Shown here piece by piece: positions 7,610-16,159 of a DNA stretch of 32,136 nt. Each line of letters opens with the position of its first letter. Positions within the stretch are counted from its first letter, which is position 1. This stretch comes from Pricia antarctica. Its GTDB lineage: Bacteria; Bacteroidota; Bacteroidia; Flavobacteriales; Flavobacteriaceae. The notes under the pieces are model-generated. The model was given only the letters and a program-made list of their open reading frames with translations. It was not told where the DNA came from and did not search any database. Where the stretch lies: contig DRGL01000038.1 in assembly GCA_011050085.1 (NCBI GenBank), forward strand, positions 1-32,136, read 5' to 3'. The position numbers and the translations under genes are program-made.

Positions 7610-9142
7610 TTATTGTTTGGATAAAACTTGAAACGATTTTTTCTCCAAGCCATCCATATTCAAACAACCGTAATACTGTTGTGGGGTTTTGCGCCAAGGT
7701 AAGCGACCTACAACTGAAGTGGGAACCTCTTTAAAATCGTAAAGCGTCCAGAAAAGAAAGGGAATATTCCTTTGTTTTAGCAAAGGTTGCATTGTTTCGT
7801 AGTATAACGCCTGTTTCTCTTCGGAACCTTGATATCCATTCCAAAACCCGCCGTAAGAAGAAATGCCGTATTCCTGAAGTACTATGGATTTTTGTGCCGG
7901 AACAGCAAGCTCAAGGCTTTCATAGGCTTCTAAAAATTCGTCAAGTTTTCGATAATAGTGGAATGATACAAAATCAACTTCTTCAGCTAAATGAACAGCA
8001 GCTTCGGTGCTAGACCATCCTATAGTAATGGGATGTTCTGTATCCCAATTTCGTATTTGAATGCGTAATTCTTTCAACCATGCCAGTACGGTCTCTTTAC
8101 CTCGCGAGTCAAAGTCTAAATCGGGCTCGTTCTTTAAATCCCAAGCTAAAAGGGCTTCATGATTCTTTAAGGCAGTGACAATTGTTTTTGCATGACGGTG
8201 ATTCAATGACCAATCAGCAACCTCATAATTTCCGTAAAAATCGAACAGCGTAACAATTACTTTCAAGTTGTTATCATTAGCTCTATCTAGTAGCGACCTT
8301 ACATTTTCAAGTTTTACGGCGTCTACCCTTGCCCTTCCGAAATCTTCATAAGGAATGAAAATGCGAATTGTATTAAGTCCCATTCGCTTGATAATCTTAA
8401 AATCTACATCAATACTATCGGCGTTATATTTCTTTCCAAAAGTATCCCAAGGGGAGTTTTTAGGATAATAATTGAGCCCGTTGATTCCCGCAATATCATC
8501 AGTATTGATTTTTTCAATTGCTGTGGTATTACTGTGAGTAGTTGCATCATCAAATGTCTCAATAAAGTGACGCACCCGCCAAAAGCCATCCTCCAAAAGC
8601 ATGATAACCTTATAGTTAGCTGTTCGGGTCTCTTCGAAAATAGGTGTATTATCGAGAATACTTTTACGGAATAACCGTACCTGTTGATCAACAAACATAA
8701 TTTGTGTACCATCTGCGCTATAGAATTTCAGCTGCGGATAATGGCTTAAAGAGGTCTGCTCGAACGTATTTCCGTTATTTTTATTGAAAGTCAGTAAATC
8801 AAAAATTTTCGTTCTCGCACTATCCGTAAAATAATCGGCTAAACCATGAGGGTCACTTGTGGCAAGCGCATTGTTTTTCACGTACCAACCATTAAGATAA
8901 TCAAGTTCGATTTTGGCCAAGGTTTCCTTTTCAATAGGTCTTCCTTCGACCAGTGTCGTATCCCAAATCACCTCTGGGGTATAGCTAGGTTCTTGTTCAA
9001 CAGAAACGTGAAGCCTACTCGACCGGTCGGCGCCCGTATTCAGATATGACCAGACTGAACTAATGCCGAAAAGCAATAAGGCATTTACCGCCAAAAATGA
9101 AACAATCAGCGCAATCCGTAAAATGGCTTTATTCCACTTCAT
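7610..9142 (-). CDS. Inner-membrane-anchored GH5-like (clan A) glycoside hydrolase with N-terminal NTF2-like domain
   Basis: 510 residues. One membrane span (about 8-30) without an obvious cleavage site anchors it facing the periplasm. Residues ~70-200 form a small alpha+beta domain (YLNGWYVKNNAL ... GFWRVRHFIE) that looks NTF2-like. From ~215 on a TIM barrel of GH5 type follows: NTIRIFIPYEDFGR on an early strand, the acid/base motif WDLKNEP with E339 on beta-4, SFHYY, and nucleophile E424 in VLQEYG. The product would cleave beta-linked polysaccharide. Cellulose and Pel machines also carry a periplasmic hydrolase, so a processing role on the locus's own polymer is plausible. Its start overlaps the lipoprotein gene by 14 bp; it is the last gene of a three-gene operon. 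Hydrolase fold strong, substrate unknown, NTF2-like call tentative. Confidence 0.85.
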   Translation of the reverse strand: MKWNKAILRIALIVSFLAVNALLLFGISSVWSYLNTGADRSSRLHVSVEQEPSYTPEVIWDTTLVEGRPIEKETLAKIELDYLNGWYVKNNALATSDPHGLADYFTDSARTKIFDLLTFNKNNGNTFEQTSLSHYPQLKFYSADGTQIMFVDQQVRLFRKSILDNTPIFEETRTANYKVIMLLEDGFWRVRHFIETFDDATTHSNTTAIEKINTDDIAGINGLNYYPKNSPWDTFGKKYNADSIDVDFKIIKRMGLNTIRIFIPYEDFGRARVDAVKLENVRSLLDRANDNNLKVIVTLFDFYGNYEVADWSLNHRHAKTIVTALKNHEALLAWDLKNEPDLDFDSRGKETVLAWLKELRIQIRNWDTEHPITIGWSSTEAAVHLAEEVDFVSFHYYRKLDEFLEAYESLELAVPAQKSIVLQEYGISSYGGFWNGYQGSEEKQALYYETMQPLLKQRNIPFLFWTLYDFKEVPTSVVGRLPWRKTPQQYYGCLNMDGLEKKSFQVLSKQ

Positions 9143-10361
9143 TACTACTAAGGTTTCTATTAAATTCTTTTTCCAATCCGGCCAGTTGTATCTTCAGTTT
9201 GTAGGTACCATTAGGGAAAAATCCTTCTTCCAAAATAAATTGACCTTTTCCAAATTGGGTATTCGTGGTTTTTGTCTCCAACAAGATACCAGAATCGGCA
9301 TAAAGATCGAGTTGAATCTGCAGGCCATCTGGAACTAATGTATCCATAAAACCAATCACTGGACCGATATTCATTTGACGATTATCTTCAGAAAAGATGA
9401 CGTCAAAGTCGGCAACCGATGATACAAAAGAAACCGATATCGATTGGCTTTTTGCCTCCCCGGTAACAAAGGCTTCAATAGCCCACTGATCGGCCTCATC
9501 AGGATGTAGCATTCGACCCGTTGCTACACCCGCCAATGTAGTGCCGGAAGTTTGAAGTCTCATTCCTTTTGTATTGGTAACAATAAAATTCACTAAAGTA
9601 CCGTCGCTTACCACATTTCCAAAGCGATCTGTTATGGGATCGGTCTTGAAGGAAATGACTTGATTGCCGTCTGCAAATTCATGAACCCTTTCGTAGACAA
9701 TCGTAAAATCAGTGGCGTTCGAAGGCGAAATTATACTTGTTAATTCTTTTGAAGCAATACCATTAACTGATGCGCCTACCAGCATTCGGCCAGCCTTTTC
9801 CTCGCCATATAGTAGTTGCCAAGCAAATCCATCTTTAAGGACAGCTGGGGCAACACTGGTTTTATCATCTAGTTGCTTTACGATTTCGATTTGGGTGCCC
9901 TCTGATAGTGGATTGTCATATACATCCGTTGGCATAATTACTAACATAGAATAATCGGTACCACCGGCCCGTATACTCCTTGGACCAAAATAGGTCTCGA
10001 TTTTATTCGGTGCTTTTTTGGGCTCCAATTGAAAACTACCGGACAACATTCGTTCGGTATTGGCTATGAGCTGCCAACGATACTGCCCAGATCGCCTAGT
10101 ATATTTTCCTTCGATTCGGTAGGTAGCTTTGCCCGATATCACCTCTGGGCGAAACAGTATCGGTCCTGTACTATTTTCCAATAAAAGCATAGGGGTTTGA
10201 TTTCCTTCCAAAGCAAACTTAAATTCAAGCGCATCACCTACCTGAGAAACTTCAGGTGCCGATAGCAATTTTACAGTGAAGCGCTGCTCTATTTTTTCTT
10301 CATTTTCTTCCATGCATCCAAGCAATAGCATAAAACACAATATGTATAACAGTGGTTTCAT
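9129..10361 (-). CDS. Lipoprotein with invasin/Big-type Ig-like domains
   Basis: 410 residues. The lipobox LLGC puts the lipidated cysteine at position 16, followed by an acidic stretch (MEENEEK) that in Bacteroidota can favour outer-membrane or surface placement. The remainder is beta-rich. Two segments, around DVYDNPLSEGTQIEI and DRFGNVVSDGTLVNF, carry the D-x-x-G/D-N-x-x-x-D/E-G-T pattern of Big_1/invasin Ig-like domains. The start lies directly beside the stop of the upstream 1028-aa membrane protein, and the 3' end overlaps the GH5-like gene, so the three are translated as a coupled unit. A scaffold or polymer-binding role in export, comparable to the small lipoproteins of other export machines, is inference. 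I recognise no specific family beyond the Ig-like domains. Confidence 0.8.
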   Translation of the reverse strand: MKPLLYILCFMLLLGCMEENEEKIEQRFTVKLLSAPEVSQVGDALEFKFALEGNQTPMLLLENSTGPILFRPEVISGKATYRIEGKYTRRSGQYRWQLIANTERMLSGSFQLEPKKAPNKIETYFGPRSIRAGGTDYSMLVIMPTDVYDNPLSEGTQIEIVKQLDDKTSVAPAVLKDGFAWQLLYGEEKAGRMLVGASVNGIASKELTSIISPSNATDFTIVYERVHEFADGNQVISFKTDPITDRFGNVVSDGTLVNFIVTNTKGMRLQTSGTTLAGVATGRMLHPDEADQWAIEAFVTGEAKSQSISVSFVSSVADFDVIFSEDNRQMNIGPVIGFMDTLVPDGLQIQLDLYADSGILLETKTTNTQFGKGQFILEEGFFPNGTYKLKIQLAGLEKEFNRNLSSNEVE

Positions 10362-13300
10362 CTATTTCGGGTTTCCGACATAACTATTCAATTCCAGCTT
10401 TAAAAAATCATAGTCCGGTCGGGAAACAGGCTGTAATTGCAAATAGGCGTGATTTAGATTACGGTCAGGAATTACTTTTCTTGCAATATCCGCATTGGGT
10501 AAACCGTTCACAAAACAATTATCTAGACTACTATTGATGAGCGATACACATTCCATCGACATCAAATTATAATGAAATGCCTGTTTCCGCTGCACCCTGA
10601 TACCCTCTTGCACGAAGGTATGGTCCACCCAAATTAAGTTTTTTTCGGCATCATAATATGACACCAACAGTAAAGGTATGGTTACCTCTTGAATACCACT
10701 ATTGAACAATTCGCCCGTTATTCTTTTTTCATCTAGGGTCATTTTTTGAAAAGCTACCGCTTTATATAAATCGGTATTGGCGACATTACCCGCGCATTGC
10801 AGATTGAATTTGGTAGGTTGCTCTTCAAGTTCAGTTGGTGTAAATTCGTCAGGATCAAAAGTTGGCGGCAAGGTATCTTGTGTCTGGCTCCAAGCAATGC
10901 CCTCAAAATTAACTTTAAAGGAAGTTATCTCCATGGGCATCAACTTATGTTTCATATGGTACTTGGCATTGTAATTTGCCAATTCATTATCCTCATCGTT
11001 ATACAATGTAGCTTTTACGACCACATCTGCAGGTACGTTATCTACATTTTGCAATTCTCCTATAACCGAATACTGACCATCGAATTTCACCAATTTAGCG
11101 GATAAAACCTCCAATACGGGTTGCTTCAATACGTCTTCATGGTGGGTCTGTTGAGTAGTTACCCGCCTTCTGCCGTGATTATAAAAAGAGGTGCCTGTTT
11201 GTGAGAATAGTTGATCGGGAGGTATGTCGGTATTTAAGTGTGAAGGGGCGATATGCCAATTACCATCGCGCTTTACCAAATCATGAAAATACGTTTTCTC
11301 AATGCGCTCCAACGGGGTTACCCATTTTGTGTACACGGTAGCCTTTGCGCTAAGTTCAGTTTCCTTGCTCAAAGTAACGGTAATTGCATCTAACTTGGCA
11401 TACGAGCTTAAGATACCGTCCGTAACCGATACTTCTAGCATATACTGGGATATTGGGACTTGATTTTCCGTATCCAAATAGGAATGCGCCCGTTCGAATT
11501 CTTTAAAATCAAGTGCATCGTAATAGGCCATTATGACATTTTCCGGGGAACGCTGAGTATCATTATGCAGGTAAAAAACATAAATACATAAGCAAAGAAT
11601 GAGCACCATCAAAATTGCCCAGATGTGGTTGATCAATACCAAAGGTTTTGGGAAATTAGCGTAGGTGATTGTATATTTCATGTATTCGGGCACAGCAAGC
11701 TTTCTCGATTTTAATACACGATACCACATGAATTGAATGTTGATACAAAAAGCTAGTAGAACCGTTGAAATGGGAATAATACCCCACATAATTTTTAACC
11801 ATTGGGCCACCTCATCCTTTGCTAAAATCGAGGATAATGGAGGCACGTTCAGCTTTTCCCATACCAGAATTCCATTTTCTAACTGTTGCAGTCTTTGCCA
11901 TCCACAGAAGTACAAAATAGGGTCATAGAATTTATCATTGCTGAAAATGTATTTGAGATTATACTTTTCAGGTACGGTCAAAAATTGTTGCAGCGACCCA
12001 ATACCCTCAACGCCTCTAAATTTTGAATTTTCAAGTCGTTCTATAGCCCGAGTCGTGAGTTCCGGAAGTCTTCTTGCCGAATGGTAATTGCCATCTACCG
12101 TCATTGCTTTGGTCTGGGCGGATAACCATGCCATTTGATCACCAAATCCCAAAGGCAAATAGCGCCAATGATCATGTTGGTCTTGATTGAGAAAATTGAC
12201 AATGGGCAGCATGTTTATCTTATCAGGCTGTGATGGTCTGAAATAGCCCAAGCTCATGGTAAATAACACCATGAATAAAACACCCCCAGCCAAGGCTGCC
12301 CCCAAAATTCGATGATAAATGGCACCGAACCGTGCCTGTAAATATTCTTTTAAATCCCCTTCGACCAAACGATACGTAAATTCCCCAAAGATTGGGAGTG
12401 ACATTATGGTGGCCCAGAGCGTAAAACGGTCTAAGGTTAGGATATTGAAGGCGGTCTCCCCTAGAATCTTTAATGGAATGGGTGTTGTACCGCCAGTTCC
12501 TAAAATTGTAAGCATAGTCATCGACAAGCCGAAGAACAAATACCTTTTGCTAAAAAAACGGTAGAAAATATAGGGGATTAAAAAAAGTAAAATCCCCCAA
12601 GGGATAAGAAAAAAGACCAAACCAGAAGAAGTTACCTCCAAAAAATTATCCCTTGAACCATGCGGTATCGGCACCTGGGTAATCGGATTTTTTTTAGAAT
12701 TGATCCAATAAGGCAAAATACAGACAACGATCAGCACCAAAGATGAGAACCCAAAGATTACTATACGCTTGAATAGAAACTTAAACGAGCGGAAAAAAAC
12801 GCCGAATGTCAATTCTTTATTGCTGTTTACCTTATCTCTCGAATAATCCATAACGACCATACCGATTAAGGGAAAAATAAAAAATACCATTCCAAAAATG
12901 GGAGTGACATGGTGCGAGGTTACGGTGACTGCAATCAGTGATAAACAAGTCAACAAGAATTTCGCTTTACCAGTTTTGATATACATGTATATTTCTGGCA
13001 GTGAATGCAGCAGAATGCTCAGCCCGACAATACTGGGCAATTGACCAAAAATATGTAAGGTCTCAATAAACGTTGATGAAAATACCGCAAGCAAAGCGGT
13101 GTAGCCGGCAACCCTTCGGTTTGCGGTCATTACCAGCCCAAAACGATAGGCACCCGTGATAAACAGAAGAATGGCCAAGAGGCCAACGGTAAAAAGTCCA
13201 AATTTCAATCCGCCGATGTAGGATAACATGGCAATGGTTTGATGTACTAGAGGTGGATAACCTTGAACCGTAAAGCCAGTATACCATCGGTAATCCCATG

Positions 13301-13448
13301 GTTCAAACCAACTATCGGCATAATGGTTGGCGAAAAACAAATGGATCAAAGCGTCGTAAGTAGACTCCAACGTGAAGAAGATGCCGGAACCGTGAAACGC
13401 CAGACCTATGAATAGGGCTAGAACCAATAAGCTGTTCGTGTTTTTCAT
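10362..13448 (-). CDS. Large multi-pass membrane protein, PTPS_related family, with periplasmic C-terminal domains
   Basis: 1028 residues. The N-terminal ~420 residues hold about 11 membrane helices and the motifs STYDALIHLFFANHY, YRWYTGFTVQGYPPLVHQ and GGTTPIP typical of the membrane family called '6-pyruvoyl-tetrahydropterin synthase related' (PF10131). Despite the name, that family looks like GT-C glycosyltransferases, with an acidic motif on the first periplasmic loop. A soluble segment with FRGVEGIGSLQQF follows, then two more helices (~575-650). The last ~370 residues appear periplasmic: an NTF2-like segment (ENVIMAYYDALDFKEF ... RDGNWHIAP) and an FxLYD-like segment (YSVIGELQNVDN). It is first in a coupled operon with a lipoprotein and a GH5-like enzyme. 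It could assemble, polymerise or modify polysaccharide at the periplasmic face; this is not shown. Family call good, function open. Confidence 0.82.
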   Translation of the reverse strand: MKNTNSLLVLALFIGLAFHGSGIFFTLESTYDALIHLFFANHYADSWFEPWDYRWYTGFTVQGYPPLVHQTIAMLSYIGGLKFGLFTVGLLAILLFITGAYRFGLVMTANRRVAGYTALLAVFSSTFIETLHIFGQLPSIVGLSILLHSLPEIYMYIKTGKAKFLLTCLSLIAVTVTSHHVTPIFGMVFFIFPLIGMVVMDYSRDKVNSNKELTFGVFFRSFKFLFKRIVIFGFSSLVLIVVCILPYWINSKKNPITQVPIPHGSRDNFLEVTSSGLVFFLIPWGILLFLIPYIFYRFFSKRYLFFGLSMTMLTILGTGGTTPIPLKILGETAFNILTLDRFTLWATIMSLPIFGEFTYRLVEGDLKEYLQARFGAIYHRILGAALAGGVLFMVLFTMSLGYFRPSQPDKINMLPIVNFLNQDQHDHWRYLPLGFGDQMAWLSAQTKAMTVDGNYHSARRLPELTTRAIERLENSKFRGVEGIGSLQQFLTVPEKYNLKYIFSNDKFYDPILYFCGWQRLQQLENGILVWEKLNVPPLSSILAKDEVAQWLKIMWGIIPISTVLLAFCINIQFMWYRVLKSRKLAVPEYMKYTITYANFPKPLVLINHIWAILMVLILCLCIYVFYLHNDTQRSPENVIMAYYDALDFKEFERAHSYLDTENQVPISQYMLEVSVTDGILSSYAKLDAITVTLSKETELSAKATVYTKWVTPLERIEKTYFHDLVKRDGNWHIAPSHLNTDIPPDQLFSQTGTSFYNHGRRRVTTQQTHHEDVLKQPVLEVLSAKLVKFDGQYSVIGELQNVDNVPADVVVKATLYNDEDNELANYNAKYHMKHKLMPMEITSFKVNFEGIAWSQTQDTLPPTFDPDEFTPTELEEQPTKFNLQCAGNVANTDLYKAVAFQKMTLDEKRITGELFNSGIQEVTIPLLLVSYYDAEKNLIWVDHTFVQEGIRVQRKQAFHYNLMSMECVSLINSSLDNCFVNGLPNADIARKVIPDRNLNHAYLQLQPVSRPDYDFLKLELNSYVGNPK

Positions 13449-13712
13449 CGAAATATGCTGTAATAAAATATAACATCATATTGTGAAGTATATTGTATTC
13501 ATTGGTGGTAATCGGTCAACTACTTAAAAGTGTAGTGCATCACATAAATCTACTTTCTAAGCTTCAATTCCGTTTTTTTGAAGTTAAAAAACGACTACAA
13601 CCAAATGGCAGAGTACTTGAATAGAGAAGATATGGCTCTAACATAAAAGTATAGGAAGGAAAATCTTTCTAAATAAACGCAAAATCTAGGCCTTTAATAT
13701 TCGTAAAACAGC

Positions 13713-13732
13713 AGTAAACATTGGGGTTTACT
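13713..13732. promoter_or_regulatory. 7-bp perfect inverted repeat upstream of the PTPS_related operon
   Basis: AGTAAAC (13713-13719) and GTTTACT (13726-13732) with a 6-bp spacer, 265 bp upstream of the operon start. It could be an operator. There is no flanking T-run to suggest a terminator. Confidence 0.3.
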
Positions 13733-13999
13733 TAATGTTCAACTTAATTCTAAACTCTTTTGTGGTTGCTAAGCAGTATCGCAGATAAGTCAATCCCAAT
13801 CCTAAAGAAAAGCGCATCATATTTAATTTCATCCGGCTTGGTCTAAAATCAGATAGCACACTTTAAAAACGTTCACTTAAATCTGCGCTTAATCGCTGAG
13901 CCTATTAAAGTAGTTGAAAATATCGATTTTAGAGTGATTAATTTGTAGAGGTAATTACAAGAGAAAAAAAGTGATAAAGACTTAAGTTTGTAAGAATGG

Positions 14000-14016
14000 C
14001 GATTCTTTGCGAATCG
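14000..14016 (-). terminator. Weak hairpin after the methyltransferase gene
   Basis: CGATTC and GAATCG with a 5-nt spacer lie 8 bp beyond the stop codon of the leftward methyltransferase. The 6-bp stem lacks a proper U-run on that strand, so it is at best a weak or factor-dependent end. Confidence 0.3.
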
Positions 14017-14023
14017 GTTATTA

Positions 14024-14692
14024 CTACTTTAATTTGAGTATTAGTGATATAGGATTGTCTTTTTCATTCAAGACCTCCTTAAAGCCTGTTATCTGTAATC
14101 CCGATTCGGAAATAGTCTGAACCCAATCTTCGAAAGTCCGAGCGTACCACTCGTGACCCTCAATAAAATTACCGGGAAGACCCTTCCAAGAATTGGAGAT
14201 GATTTGACTTTTATAACTTAATCCATTAATAAACAAAAAGAAAGGATGCAGGGTTTGTATTAAGATCACACCTTCGCCGTTCAACTGATTCTTCGTTGAT
14301 GACAATAATTTATCAAGTCCGTCTTTTTGATACAGACAAAAATTAAACACGGCAACATCGAACGGCGCTTCTGGAATTGATTTCCCATCGATAATATCCT
14401 GATAGCCAAACTGATAAAACTTTTCCGATCCTTTTGTTCTTGCGTTTTCCAAAAGCTTCTCAATAGCATCAATACCTACCGCGGTTTTGCCCATTGCCGA
14501 AATCGCCCTGGTCAGCCAACCTTCTCCACAGCCTATATCTACGACCGTATTGCCAGAAACTGCCTTTACTTCATTTTCGATAGCTTTGTTCGTAAATTTT
14601 CTCGAATCGATTTGGCCAGTACCAATAACCCTTATCCATTCCTCAGCGTTTTTGTTCCATGAATCGATAATCTTTTCATCCTCCATATTCAT
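14024..14692 (-). CDS. Class I SAM-dependent methyltransferase
   Basis: 222 residues from the chosen ATG at 14692. The frame extends further upstream only through a terminator hairpin and from a TTG, so the longer version is not credible. ATG at 14686, with AGGA just upstream, is an equally good start. Motif I is VVDIGCGEGWLTR (SAM binding), followed by the acidic motif II end VGIDAIEKLLENAR and the post-II segment PFDVAVFNFCLYQKD. The C-terminal half has IQTLHPFF and WYARTFEDWVQTISESGL, as in small Methyltransf_11/25-type enzymes. Substrate cannot be deduced. It lies behind the terminator of the SusCD operon, so it is probably transcribed by itself, and seems unrelated to either neighbouring locus. 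Confidence 0.88.
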   Translation of the reverse strand: MNMEDEKIIDSWNKNAEEWIRVIGTGQIDSRKFTNKAIENEVKAVSGNTVVDIGCGEGWLTRAISAMGKTAVGIDAIEKLLENARTKGSEKFYQFGYQDIIDGKSIPEAPFDVAVFNFCLYQKDGLDKLLSSTKNQLNGEGVILIQTLHPFFLFINGLSYKSQIISNSWKGLPGNFIEGHEWYARTFEDWVQTISESGLQITGFKEVLNEKDNPISLILKLK

Positions 14693-14735
14693 CCTTTTAC
14701 ATATTAAAATTTTACAGGCAGAATCATACCCAAGC

Positions 14736-14767
14736 AAAAAACCTACAACAGAATAACAGTTGTAGGT
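14736..14767 (-). terminator. Intrinsic terminator of the susCD operon
   Basis: A 9-bp perfect stem, ACCTACAAC (14741-14749) with GTTGTAGGT (14759-14767), and a 9-nt loop. Read on the minus strand the stem is followed at once by six T residues. It sits 44 bp past the SusD stop codon and upstream of the methyltransferase start, closing the SusCD transcript. Confidence 0.85.
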
Positions 14768-14810
14768 CTTTTTACCAATTAATCTAACGAAACAACTATT
14801 CAATTAGCGA

Positions 14811-16145
14811 TTAACTATTAGGGTCATCTGGGGTATTCGGGTTACTGTTTCTTTCCAAATCAGGATAAGGATAGAAATTACGGTTTCTTTCCTCAGTATA
14901 AATCATTGAGTTGCCACTCGGTTCCGGTCTATCGAATCTTCTGCTATCTTCCAAACTCAATCCCATCAAAAATAGTTCTGCCCTACGATTCTTGTATATT
15001 TCCGACAATAGGGCTTCTGTTGTTTGCGGTCCTTCATAAGGTTCAACATTGGCATTAATTCCAAAAGGGTCGTCGGTATCCGTCAAAACCATATCAAGAG
15101 CAGCGGTTGCCGCTCCAAAATCAGGATTGGCCTTTCGTACGTTCGCTTCTGCTATGATTAGATTAATTTCATCGGGAATATATAAGGGAATGGACCCGGT
15201 ATTTACATTGTAAAACCCTGCCAGATCTTCAATCGGCAGTCCATTTTGGTTAGTTTCATCAAGAGGAACCAAGTAAAATGAAATACGCCCATCTTCGGGA
15301 TTAAATACGAACTCTGCGGGAAGACCAAAATTATCCCTTGGTTTAAAGTTAGGGGCATCGTTCAGAAAAACCCTGCTCCAGATAGGGTTAAGATTTTGGG
15401 AATCATAAACGAATTCGGAAGTACTAGTCAAATTCACATTGTTCGCAGCGGTAATGGCCGCCTCATAGTTTCCAACAAATAGATTATAGCGTGCAAGCAA
15501 CGTGCTGACTGAATTAGGTATATCGATATTGCCGAGCGTTACGGTATTGATAAATTCATCGGAAATCGGATTCGCATCAATACCGCTCTTAGCTTCGTTC
15601 AGCAAGGCAATCGCATTTTCGTAACCTACAGCTCTTGGAACGAATTCCGCTTGGTTATCATTATTGGACACTATAACTACCTGCTCAAAATTCTGTGCCA
15701 AATTACCGATAGCCAATGCCTTAAAAAGTTTAGCATGAGCGATTAGTCCACTTTGCGTACCCCTCTCTAGATCAATATTCGGTGCGTTTGCCTCTATATC
15801 TTCGGCAATTTTGATGACCCGTAACATTGAAGACCATAATCCTTGAACGTTCGAGTTGAAATTGGGTAGGCTTGCCCCCCCATCCTCAAGCTCGATCATA
15901 TTTTGGAACGTAGTTGTAATGCCACCTTCCCTGGTTGTTATTGCCGGAGTTTCGACTATCCAACGCACTCCTGTAGTTGAATACAGCTGCTGCAAACCTA
16001 CCGATGCGGCAAGAATACCTTCGCGAGAAGAATACGTCTCTTCTGCCGTGGCGGCATTGGGATTGTCAAAATCGGTTTCACAAGATGCCAATACAATGAT
16101 GGACATAAATATGAATACTACTTTATATAATTTATTGTTTTTCAT
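14811..16145 (-). CDS. RagB/SusD-family surface glycan-binding lipoprotein
   Basis: 444 residues. A lipoprotein signal ends in LASC with cysteine 22, followed by ETDFDNPN, the usual start of SusD-like proteins. TPR-like helices follow, and the C-terminal segment YKNRRAELFLMGLSLEDSRRFDR is the SusD/RagB signature. It caps the TonB-dependent SusC-type transporter encoded 14 bp upstream, and together they capture and import an oligosaccharide or related nutrient across the outer membrane. The short length compared with the usual 500-600 residues suggests a compact variant, as seen in SusD proteins for small ligands. The substrate cannot be inferred. Family assignment is very secure. Confidence 0.95.
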   Translation of the reverse strand: MKNNKLYKVVFIFMSIIVLASCETDFDNPNAATAEETYSSREGILAASVGLQQLYSTTGVRWIVETPAITTREGGITTTFQNMIELEDGGASLPNFNSNVQGLWSSMLRVIKIAEDIEANAPNIDLERGTQSGLIAHAKLFKALAIGNLAQNFEQVVIVSNNDNQAEFVPRAVGYENAIALLNEAKSGIDANPISDEFINTVTLGNIDIPNSVSTLLARYNLFVGNYEAAITAANNVNLTSTSEFVYDSQNLNPIWSRVFLNDAPNFKPRDNFGLPAEFVFNPEDGRISFYLVPLDETNQNGLPIEDLAGFYNVNTGSIPLYIPDEINLIIAEANVRKANPDFGAATAALDMVLTDTDDPFGINANVEPYEGPQTTEALLSEIYKNRRAELFLMGLSLEDSRRFDRPEPSGNSMIYTEERNRNFYPYPDLERNSNPNTPDDPNS

Positions 16146-16159
16146 CTTTTTCGCTTTTT

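Larger units (their letters stand above)
13449..14023. other. Gene-free region upstream of the PTPS_related operon
   Basis: 575 bp between the start of the leftward membrane-protein operon and the end of the leftward methyltransferase gene; it must contain the promoter of the former. AT-rich. Two short dyads are listed separately (13713-13732 and 14000-14016). I find no reading frame, tRNA or repeat worth calling. Confidence 0.5.

Noticed and set aside
743-13448. Calling the left locus a Pel operon.
   Set aside because: There is no PelD-like c-di-GMP receptor, no PelA-type deacetylase, and the GT4 and barrel proteins differ in length and motifs; only an analogy is justified.
14692-14803. The longer version of the methyltransferase starting at 14803.
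   Set aside because: It begins with TTG, and its extra 37 codons run through the intrinsic terminator of the SusCD operon.
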